The notes under the pieces are model-generated. The model worked only from the letters and a program-made list of their open reading frames with translations, ran no database searches and was not told the DNA's origin. This document shows, one piece after another, positions 55,371 to 64,000 of a stretch of 64,000 nucleotides of DNA (positions are counted from its first letter, which is position 1; each line of letters opens with the position of its first letter). The translations under genes were made by a program, and so were the position numbers. The stretch comes from Sorex araneus (Eukaryota > Chordata > Mammalia > Eulipotyphla > Soricidae): positions 176,957,089-177,021,088 of the forward strand of contig NC_073305.1 of the NCBI RefSeq assembly GCF_027595985.1. The letters run 5' to 3'.

Positions 55371-55544
55371 CATCCAGGTACTCCCCATTAATACCTGGCA
55401 TTCCCTTTGTACTACTATTTTATATACGACTATTATTCAGATGAACTATTATCTATTTTTATATATAATAGATAAATAAATCTATTATTAAATAATAAAA
55501 CAAGTTCATCTGGTATTCTTATTTATTCCTTCACTGTTTTACTT

Positions 55545-55730
55545 ATTAATTATTATTTATTTATTGAATCATCATGCAATAGAGCATTACGAAGCTGTTC
55601 ATGATTGGGATTTGGTCATACAAAGTTCCAACACCCATCCTTCCACCCGTGTAATTTCTCAGCACCAGTGTCCCCAGTTTCCCTCCCATGCCCCCCTCCC
55701 CAACTCCCCCGACTCTTGCCTGTTGACTTT
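55545..55730 (-). mobile_element. Retroposon 3' end
   Basis: 'tattgaatcatcatgcaata', 'tgttcatgattgggatttgg' and 'cccatccttccacccgtgta' on +. Confidence 0.55.
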
Positions 55731-56379
55731 GATTTTTTTAAAAGTCTCAGGTGCAGCCAAGGTTGAGAACCACCAACCTGTCTTGATGCAGTCTCCTGTC
55801 TCCCAGCAGAGAGGGAGACGAAGGACATGGTGCATCTGCTTCTTAGAAACATCATCCCACACCTGGTGGCCAGCACTCTGCTCACTTTTCGCTAGCAAGA
55901 GTGGCCTCATCTGGTATTTTTATTTTTTACTTTTGCTTTTTGGGTAGATGTGATCAGTAGATCACATTTCACCACAGTACATACTTAGCTATATCTGTAC
56001 CCCTCTTCCCTCATCCTTAGAATCTGTACAAGAGTCGGGAGATACTGAGAAGGGGTGCCCCGGGGCAGATGTGATCCTCCAGGTAGATACCCCAGTATGA
56101 CTGGGGTGCTCCAGCCATGGATCACAATTTCCTTTAGAAATGCTGAAGTTGCATCAACATTCTTCATCTTCACTTATTCCGTTTAAACCCCTAAAAGCTC
56201 ACAGGAGCATGTCTGTGTACACGGGCCCAGCTAGGCAGAAAGGAGAAGTGCTCCCTCTCCCAGACCAGGGCCTTTCGAGCCTGATTCCACAGTCAGGGCA
56301 ACTCCCAGAACAGCCAGGACTAAGAAGAGAAGAAATTCACAGATAAAATAATGATTTAAAAAGTAATATGAGAGAGATC
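55731..56379. other. Unassigned DNA
   Basis: No exon or clear repeat recognised. Confidence 0.35.
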
Positions 56380-57235
56380 AGCAAGCTGCAGAGATTCCTC
56401 ACAGCTGAGTCTCATCTGGGGTACCCTGAAGGGGAGCAGGTAACCTTCCAGCTGCCCAGAGCCCCAGCAGCCAACACCTCCATAATCCAATCATGTCGTG
56501 CTCATGGCCGATCTCCACGGGCTCCAGTGTGCCTCATCCAGGAATGAATAGGTTGAAAAACCCAGGTATGTGGGTTTTGTGACTAAAATCTCCAGGCTCT
56601 CATGGGGTCAGAGATGGCCATCTCCTCCTCCTCCATGTTCTTCTGGGACCCTAGCAGTCACACCCATGAACTGCCTCTGGTGCCATATAAGCTCACTGAC
56701 CGGCTGTGATCCAGAGACTCATAAATAGATCTCAAAAGAGATCAACAAGCTGCAGAGATGCTTCTGGACTCAAAAGTCACCACCCAGTTAAAAATTTAAC
56801 CATCATCTCATCAAAATTTTAGAATTCCTGGAACACGTGGCTGACATCTCATACTCTACACCACTGATATACCAGGAGTAGCATACCACATTGGATGGGG
56901 TGTAAAGAAGAAGGCAACCAATCTCGATTAAGAAAATAATTAACACACAAGGCTTAACCTATAACAACATGTCAGTAATCTCTCATACAAGGGCTTAATG
57001 GCTACATAAGGTGACAACAATCTTCACACATTTTATTCTAAGGAAATCCTTTTTGATCATCTTTAGCAAATTAATCATAGGCAATACAAAATAAAATCAT
57101 TTAGGGCCTGCTATTGGGTGGTGATTGGGTGATTAACCTGGGTGGAGATTGGGAAAATTAGAAATAATGATGGTAGGATTGGTGTTGGAATATTGAAGGT
57201 AATAAATCATTGTGAACAATTTTTAAAAAGTAATA
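56380..57235 (+). mobile_element. Composite retroposon, second family
   Basis: Monomer text 'gcagtcacacccatgaactg cctctggtgccatataag' then the 3' unit ending 'attggtgttggaatattgaa ... ttgtgaacaa'. 'aaagagatcaacaagctgcag' and 'gagagatcagcaagctgcag' repeat about 365 bases apart. Confidence 0.6.
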
Positions 57236-57794
57236 TGAGACTATGTAAAATCTGAATTCCCCAAATCCAAGAAATTACTGACTGGACAAGTACTAATGAA
57301 GTGATTCTATTTCCATATGGAAATTCCTTTCACAACCCCCCAGATGGTATATATAAGCATATATACCATCAACAACAAACCTCAGAGCCATGAAAAAACT
57401 CATTAAAAAACCTCAGAAGCAAAGATTCCAAAGGTGTTCCCAGTAAGGAACCAGGCTCAGATTCTTACCTTGAGGAGCGTAAACAGTGTCAGGGTGGTTT
57501 CTGTGGAAGCTGAATCTTATGAAAAAATCTATTAATATGGAAATGAGACACCCAAAGATTACAATAATAAGCCATTTATTCCTTCCCTCAACAATTTCAA
57601 ACTACCTCATGAACTGAGGCCAAGAGTAACTACTTTTTTGTTTGTTTTTGTTTTAGGGCCACACCTGGCGATGCTCAGGGATTATTCACCATGTTCAGTA
57701 TGAAAGACACCAATGTCAGCAGATGCTGGCAAGGAGCAGGAAGGTAACACAGCAGATAGAAGAATGAGCTTGAGTTGAAGAAACGAAAGGTTTT
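57236..57794. other. Unassigned DNA with SINE scrap
   Basis: A SINE scrap (cacacctggcgatgctcagg) lies near 57660. Nothing else recognised. Confidence 0.35.
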
Positions 57795-57965
57795 TGTTTG
57801 TTTTTTTTTTTGGTCACACCTGGTATCCCACAAGAATTACTCTTGGCTCTGCACTAAGGAATTACTACTGGCAGTGCTCAGGGGACCATATGGGATGCTG
57901 GAAATCGAACCGGGTTGGCCACATGCAAGGCAAACACCCTCCCTGCTGTGCTATCGCTCCAGCCC
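57795..57965 (-). mobile_element. SOR-type SINE
   Basis: ttttggtcacacctggtatc to gctatcgctccagccc on +. Confidence 0.92.
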
Positions 57966-58239
57966 AAAGGAAAGTATTCTACTCTGGTGGGGTGGTGCCA
58001 CCAGAGTGGGTTTGAAGGCCACCTCAACCTTGTCTGCATCAGATGGTTCAAAACTTCAGGCCTGCCCGCCCTAGCTGTAGTCACCACAATTCCAGTCACT
58101 GGGGTGAACACACAGAGGAGAAGCGCCTTCCCCCAAAAAAGTTGTATAACAAACAAACAAACTCACAAAAAACAAAAACAGAAACATAATATTGAAAGAA
58201 GCAAGATTAAAAACAGCAGCAATAACTTTCATCCTAAGG

Positions 58240-58410
58240 ATAGCCCATGAGATTCACAGGTCTATTGGATAAGACTGTACGAGCCAGAAGAGAATGGAGA
58301 GACATAGTAAAAAAACTCAGGGGAAAGTACAGGTCACCAAGAGTACTCTACCCAGCTAGATTATCACTCTGCTTTGAAGGCTGTTTCCAGAGTTTCATTC
58401 CCTAAGTAGA
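58240..58410 (+). mobile_element. L1 ORF1 C-terminal fragment
   Basis: The translation includes TVRARREW and LYPARLSL, matching the conserved ARREW...YPAKLS part of L1 ORF1 protein. Short and isolated. Confidence 0.65.
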
Positions 58411-58592
58411 TAACAACTTAGGGAATTCATAGCACTGAAGCCAGTGTGCCAGAGCTTTAAGGAGAATCTTTAAAGGACAGGAGAGACTTCCCAGCACGCG
58501 AGGCATTGAGTGTGGCAGTCACTCTTGGTGCTTATGCTTGTGCTCTAGCAGATTAAGATGGTATTCTTACTTCTAGCTTGCTAAGGCATTTT

Positions 58593-58712
58593 ATCCTTCC
58601 TTCCTTCCTTCCTTCCTTCCTTCCTTCCTTCCTTCCTTCCTTCCTTCCTTCCTTCCTTCCTTCCTTCCTTCCTTCCTTCCTTCCTTCCTTCCTTCCTTCC
58701 TTCCTTCCTTCC
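58593..58712 (+). repeat. (TTCC)n microsatellite
   Basis: About 30 pure TTCC units. Confidence 0.98.
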
Positions 58713-58754
58713 TCTTGTTTTATATCTTTCTTCTTTTCTTTCTTTTTATTCTCT

Positions 58755-58911
58755 CTTTTTTTCACACCAGGTAGCACTCAGGACTTAATCTTGTCTCTGC
58801 ACTCTGGGATCACTTCTGGCAGTGCTTGGGGGAACCATATGGGGTGGTAGGGATGGAACCAGGGTTGGCTGTATGCAAGGCAAACTCCCTACCTGCTGTA
58901 CTGTTGTTTTG
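58755..58911 (-). mobile_element. Older SOR-type SINE
   Basis: 'caccaggtagcactcaggac' to 'ctgctgtactgttgttttgg' on +. Confidence 0.8.
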
Positions 58912-58928
58912 GGATTTTATATATTTTC

Positions 58929-59117
58929 TTTTTTTTTTTTTTTTTTTTTTTTGCTTTTTGGGTCACACCCAGCGATGCTCAGGGGTTACTCCTGGCTTTG
59001 CACTCAGGAATTACTCCTGGCGATGCTTGGGGGACCATATGGGATGCCGGGGATCGAACCCGGGTCGGCCGCGTGCAAGGCAAACACCCTACCCGCTGTG
59101 CTATCGCTCCGGCCCCT
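58929..59117 (-). mobile_element. Young SOR-type SINE with target duplication
   Basis: Flanked by GGATTTTATATATTTTC at 58912-58928 and 59118-59134 (17 bases, exact). Near-consensus body with long poly(T) on +. Confidence 0.96.
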
Positions 59118-59334
59118 GGATTTTATATATTTTCAATAACAAATTAATAGTTTATACAACTCAATAACAAATTAACTTCTCATTTATATTAAATATTCTG
59201 AAAAAAAGTAAAAGTTTTTACTTTTAACACAGACACTTAAACAGTATCTATAATATAAGATTTTCCAATAAAACCAGTATTCCCTTTCTTAGGATAAAGC
59301 AAATTGTACTTTTATATTTTGTCCTTTAAATTTT

Positions 59335-60150
59335 TTAAAAAAAATTTTTATTGAATCACCATCAGAACAGTTACAACGCTTTCAGGTTTAAGTCTCAGTC
59401 ATACAATGACTAAACACCATCTCTTTTCTAGTGCACATGTTCCACCACCAAGAACCCCAGTATACCCCCCGCCCCACCCCACACCCTGCCTGTGTGGCAG
59501 ATGATTTTCACTTTACTCTCTCTTTACTTTAATTACATTCAGTGTTTTGACAGAAAACGCACTATCATTATTTGGAATTTCTCCCCAATCAGACTTGCTG
59601 AAAAGGCATTATTTGATAATTTGTTTTTCTATTGCTGATAATGAAGAGCATATGATTTTGAATTTCTGGTATTTCAGTAATTAAGTCCAGAGTGATTTCT
59701 GCCAGAAGCCGCTGGGTTTTGAAATTGGTTTGTGTGCCTCTGGGATCATGGCCATTCAGGAGCTGTTTGTGGGCGGTTGCTCCGAGTCTCGTGTGGGCGA
59801 GGAGCAGTGCCGGAACCGCCCCCCCCCCATCCCTAGATTTCCCATGTGCCCCATCACTGCAAACTCATGCCTCCATCCAATGGGCTCTGAGAGATGGTGG
59901 TTGCCATGCTGCCACGGCCAAAAGGAAAGGCCAAGGGACAAAAACCTTTCCCCTCCCAGGGTAGCACGAGGCTGTAGCTTAGTTCACAGTCTAGAGGCAT
60001 TTCTGCAAGAAGCTGCTGGGTTCTGAAATTGGTTTGTGTGCCTCTGGGGCTCTCTCTATAGTTTTGGGCATTATATTTTGCTTGGATATTCAACACCACC
60101 ATTCGAGCCTGCTTTGTAGGGGCAGATGCTAGATCACCTATTTTCCATTG
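59335..60150 (-). mobile_element. Composite retroposon, first family
   Basis: The 3' unit begins at 59335. 'agaagccgctgggttttgaa' at 59704 recurs as 'agaagctgctgggttctgaa' at 60008 (304 bases), showing two monomers. Confidence 0.65.
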
Positions 60151-60194
60151 CTCACTTTGTATATCAAGAAAGGCTGTATATCAAGAAAGGTTGC

Positions 60195-61068
60195 GGAGGT
60201 GTTCCCGGCGCGCCTTCCGCCCAGAGATGAACCAAGAGCCGCGGCACGAGAAGCAGAGCCTCCCGCCTACTGACTGTGATCCTGAGGTCTCCTAACCCAT
60301 TGTGGCACCAGAGCAGATTCTTGCAGCCATGCATTTTGACTGCGAACTGAACTACAACCTTGTGCAGCCCGGGGAGGGATTTTTTCCCCTCTCCACCCCA
60401 TTTTTCTGAGCGAAAGTGGCGGCAGCGGCAGCAGCCACGCGGTGAGAGCCACCCTCTAAGACCCCTACACCAGGAGGTAGGACTTTCTTTAGTGACGTAG
60501 CCTGTAGGTGATCCTGGGAGGGGAGGTGTTCCCGGCGCGCCTTCCGCCCAGAGATGAACCAAGAGCCGCGGCACGAGAAGCAGAGCCTCCCGCCTACTGA
60601 CTGTGATCCTGAGGTCTCCTAACCCATTTTGGCACCAGAGCAGATTCTTGCAGCCATCCATTTTGACTGTGAACTGAGCTAAAATATTAGAAACCCAAAA
60701 CCGCGTGGCCGCTATTGCGGCCACGCGGACTCAAAGTCTTCACCTTTGCCAAGGAAGAGAAATTATTAGATGATGCTTATTCAGCAGGCCTGATTGTTGG
60801 GGAAAATTTCCAATCAACAATAGTGAGTTCTGTATGGAAATATGAAATGTACTCAATATATAGAGAGAATAATGGGAATATCATCAGCTACTTAGATGGG
60901 GGGAGGGGTGGGAGGGGGGCGTATTGGGGTTCTTGGTGGTGGAACGGGTGCACTGGTGAAGGGATGGTGGTTTAATCAGTATTTGACTGTGACTTAAACC
61001 TGAAAGCTTTGTATTTTTTTTGTTTTCACGGTGGTTCAATAAAATATTTCTTTAAAAAAAAAAAAAAA
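60195..61068 (+). mobile_element. Complete composite retroposon with target duplication
   Basis: Flanked by AAGAAAGGTTGC at 60183-60194 and 61069-61080. It begins with ggaggtgttcccggcgcgcc, which recurs at 60522 (327 bases), so the 5' end sits exactly at a monomer start. A unique 3' unit follows, then aataaaatatttctt and poly(A) (61053-61070). GC-rich, CpG-rich 5' half. No coding capacity, so it depends on another element's machinery. Confidence 0.85.
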
Positions 61069-61330
61069 AAGAAAGGTTGCATGTTCGGAGAAGTAGTCCT
61101 GATCCCCACATACCGGAACCATGCTTGTAGAAGATCATAGTCACCAGGATTTCATCTGGAGAAGGCGAGGAGACTGCACCTCCTCCATCTGGGATTCCCT
61201 GGTGATATCAGCTTGGTCTGGGGTCCAGAGCATTGTCCGGTGTTGTGTTGCCCGATGGCCACTTGCCTGAGTGCAGCAAGATGGCGCCAGGGGCAGGTTG
61301 AGGGCGTGACTCTGTCCTTTAAATTTTTTA

Positions 61331-61522
61331 CATTTTATTTATTTATTTATTTATTTATTTGCTTTTTGGGTCACACCCAGCGATGCTCAAGGGTTACTCC
61401 AGGCTTTGCACTCAGGAATTTCTCCTGGCGGTGCTTGGGGGACCATATGGGATGCCGGGGATTGAACCCGGGTCGGCCGCGTGCAAGGCAAACGCCCTAC
61501 CCTCTGTGGTATCGCTCCGGCC
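61331..61522 (-). mobile_element. Young SOR-type SINE with target duplication
   Basis: Flanked by CCTTTAAATTTTTTA at 61316-61330 and 61523-61537. The tail is (TTTA)n on +. Confidence 0.96.
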
Positions 61523-61537
61523 CCTTTAAATTTTTTA

Positions 61538-61850
61538 AATTCTCTTCATTCTTACAAAATTTTACATTTGTAGGTTTTGCCTATTTCATGCAAACTCTAA
61601 AATATGTTAGTACAGTTTAAAAAATTTTTTAAATTAATAACAGGGAAGATGTGCCAATTACTACAATATGATCCAAGTATAAAATTTAATACAATGTATT
61701 TTATATTCCAGAATTGAAGCTTATTTATATAAATGAGAATAGGCATTATATGGTATCATATTAAATTATTTGAATTTATTTACATAGGTTAAAATCTTTT
61801 TACAATGGTCACAAATAGATTTTTGTTGATAATTCCATTTTCATTCCTTT
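61538..61850. other. AT-rich DNA, nothing recognised
   Basis: No exon or repeat recognised. Confidence 0.35.
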
Positions 61851-61950
61851 TTTTTTGCTTTTACTTTTTTTTAATGAATCACGGTGAGATAGATCATTAC
61901 AAAACTGTTCATGATTGGATTCCAATCATACAGTATTCCATGGCCAGGAA
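61850..61950 (-). mobile_element. Retroposon 3' end fragment
   Basis: 'aatgaatcacggtgagatag atcattac' and 'gttcatgattggattccaat' on +. Confidence 0.6.
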
Positions 61951-61959
61951 AAACAGGGG

Positions 61960-62520
61960 TTAAGAGGACTGGTCAAAGGTTGGAACTAACCACAAGTGTG
62001 TGTGGGGCTGAGGGTAGATAAGATAAAGAAAGGACTGCTATGACAATAATAGCTGGGAATGATCACATTGAACAAGATCTGAGGGTTAAACGTGGGTAAG
62101 GGATATTTCAGATAACTTTTCAGTATCAATATTGCAAACCACAATGCCCAAAAGAAGAGAGAGACAGAGACAGAGACAGAGAGACAGACAGAGACAGACA
62201 GAGACAGACAGAGAGACAGAGAGAGAGAGAGGAGAAAAGTGCCTGCCTCTATGGTGTGGGGTGTGGGGTGTGAGGGGTGATGGGAGGGAACTTGGGACAC
62301 TGGTGCTGGGAATACAGCATTCCTTGTTTTGCTGGATCAAGCAATATGAAATAAGTTTGTTATCTGCCCACCCAGGGAACAGGCCCAGGGGTGGGAGGAA
62401 CCTGGGGACACTGGTAGAGGAAAGAGAACATCTGTGGTGGAATTGATGTTGGAACACTGTGCCTGAAACAACTCTAGTATGCACAACCTTGTAAATCACA
62501 GTGCCTTAATAAAACTAAAT
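61960..62520 (+). mobile_element. Retroposon 3' end with (GACAGA)n
   Basis: 'aactttgtaaat'-type end ('acaaccttgtaaatcacagt gccttaataaaa') at 62480-62515, with a purine tandem (gacagagacaga) at 62160-62235 inside. Confidence 0.55.
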
Positions 62521-62522
62521 CG

Positions 62523-62525
<3 letters not shown>

Positions 62526-62601
<76 letters not shown>
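62526..62601 (+). repeat. (GA)n microsatellite
   Basis: About 36 GA units after the retroposon end. Confidence 0.98.
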
Positions 62602-62604
<3 letters not shown>

Positions 62605-63418
62605 AAGAATGAGTATGGGTGACAACGGTCAAAGCTCACTGATTCCAGTTACCAGGTCAGTGAGTTCCAGGATGTTCTGTGCTCAGGGGCACTGTAGGTA
62701 ACATTACTGGGTTTCATATTTGGAGGTTGCTGAGTAGATCTTAGAAGTTCTTATCACCAGAAAAGCAAGATGTTAAACAGATGCTAAGCAATCTTACTGT
62801 GTGCAATATTTCAATATGCTAATTGCACACACACACACATAAATACACACACATTCATACACCTAAAACAATACAACATTATATTTATTTATGATTCAAT
62901 AAAATGGGAAAGAGAAGACAATGACTTATTCTCACATACTCATGCAAGTGGTAATATGTAAAACATAATTGATATGTTTAATTATAATAATATTTATTGA
63001 GAGGAAATGGAATAACAGAAATACCTTGCATGGGGATATGAGTAGACCATAATCAGTCATCGAAATATGATTTAATCATAGCTCTTCAAGTGGATGATAT
63101 GCAATTCCTCCTGACACTTAGCATCTCAGAATGGGTTCCAGTCCTGCTAAAATTCATCAAAAAACACACAGTTATATGCTTGTTAATTGTAGGTCTTTTT
63201 TTTTATTACAGAAATAGCAGTAAGCCAAATGTCCAGAAAATATTGAGAGAATTTTATTTTTTATTAACACCAGCTGAACAACTGTTAAAAAGCAAACAAC
63301 CAAAGGGCTGGATAAAAATTTTAATATTTGATATTTCAGTACTTGGCTAACAAAGTGGATGTTTAATACTTTGATCAGAAACATATATACACCAGGCCCT
63401 GAGAATTAAAAAAACTTT
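62605..63418. other. AT-rich DNA, no gene recognised
   Basis: A + frame 63090-63350 starts with a hydrophobic stretch but has no recognisable domain or splice context; I leave it uncalled. Confidence 0.35.
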
Positions 63419-63592
63419 TTTTTTTTTTGCTCTTATGGGTCACACCCGGCGATGCACAGGGGTTACTTCTGGCTCTGCACCCAGGAATCACCCTTGGCGG
63501 TGCTCAGGGGAACACATGGTATGCTGGGAATCGAACCCGGTCAGCCGCGTGCAAGGCAAACGCCCTACCCGCTGTGCTATTGCTCCAGCCAC
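63419..63592 (-). mobile_element. SOR-type SINE
   Basis: tatgggtcacacccggcgat to gctattgctccagccac on +. Confidence 0.93.
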
Positions 63593-63724
63593 TAAAAAAC
63601 TTTTCTTAACTATAGTTTGGGTAACAGTGTAAATGTTTATGACTTTTATATACAATGTTGCTGTACCTAGTTTTGGAGTCTTCTTGGTATTTTCCTGGTG
63701 CAAGGGGAGGTATGGCCTATTATG

Positions 63725-63742
63725 AACACCAGGGGGCGGTGT
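63725..63742 (+). promoter_or_regulatory. CTCF-like motif
   Basis: ACACCAGGGGGCGGTG fits the CTCF core CCACCAGGGGGC with one change. Outside recognised repeats. Confidence 0.45.
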
Positions 63743-64000
63743 TGTAACACTCTAAGTAGAAATTCCACAAACTGCCCACAGCTCAGTTTCCTACTGGTGA
63801 TTCCTCGAGCGCCAGGTTCTGATGGGCCACAGGGCCCAGGAAAGATCCAGTCACACTCACACCCAAATGCTTTGTCTGTGACTAGTTTCAGCTGCGGCTG
63901 CAGAGCGGGTGGTGTGACAGAGATGTCTGATCTTCAAGGACTGAATGAGTTTTGACGGCCTTGGCAGAATGGAGGTGAGATCCAAATGAGGGTAGGGTAG
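63743..64000. other. GC-moderate DNA at window end
   Basis: No exon assigned. The window ends inside it. Confidence 0.35.

Noticed and set aside
63090..63350. Small membrane protein
   Set aside because: AT-rich context, no splice sites or family match. The hydrophobic run is expected by chance in such DNA.

Overview
This window is mammalian nuclear DNA, most likely from a shrew (Soricidae, probably Sorex). Two tRNA-derived SINE families cover much of it. One has an A-rich tail, a head like GGGGCTGGAGCGATAGCACA and an end like GGGTGTGACCCAAAAA. The other ends in CAGTGA repeats with no poly(A). I recognise the first from memory as the shrew SOR type; the species call is an inference. The rest is L1 fragments, short non-coding composite retroposons, LTR-like pieces and microsatellites. 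Genes have introns and lie on the + strand.

The one clearly intact gene is an NKG2D-ligand gene of the RAET1/ULBP family (MHC class I-like) at 43982-52093. It has four exons: signal peptide 43982-44066, alpha-1 47047-47304, alpha-2 47507-47779, and a GPI-type hydrophobic tail 51984-52093. All exon junctions are phase 1 with GT/AG ends. The joined frame is 726 nt (241 residues), which matches the family size and the cysteine positions of human ULBPs. No alpha-3 domain is present, as expected for this family.

Two more signal-peptide first exons of the same type lie upstream on the same strand, at 10292-10367 and 19417-19507. Each sits in a CpG-rich block, and the two blocks are paralogous through the promoter side and several hundred bases of first intron. 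Each ends in phase 1 at a GTGAGT donor. I find no alpha-1 or alpha-2 exon after either one, so they are either relics of a shrinking gene cluster or alternative first exons for the downstream body. A further duplicated block (36349-36776 and 42960-43410) lies upstream of the intact gene. The region therefore looks like a repeatedly duplicated NKG2D-ligand cluster invaded by retroelements.

Layout: 1-10.1 kb, mostly retroposons with one unassigned GC-rich stretch (7.5-8.06 kb); 10.13-10.92 kb, first-exon block A; 10.9-19.1 kb, L1, SINE and LTR-like repeats, including an L1 with a 5' inversion; 19.24-20.0 kb, first-exon block B; 20-33 kb, L1, SINEs, an LTR-like element split by an L1, and single-copy DNA; 33.05-33.64 kb, an unassigned CpG island; 34-43 kb, mixed single-copy DNA and repeats; 43.8-52.2 kb, the ULBP-like gene; 52.2-64 kb, repeats, including a complete 874-bp composite retroposon with target-site duplications at 60195-61068.

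The most interesting points are the three phase-1 first exons serving one set of body exons, the inverted segment in the first intron of block A, the tandem-monomer composite retroposons (SVA-like in layout, non-coding), and a 136-bp tail-less sequence present twice with one mismatch 17 kb apart.
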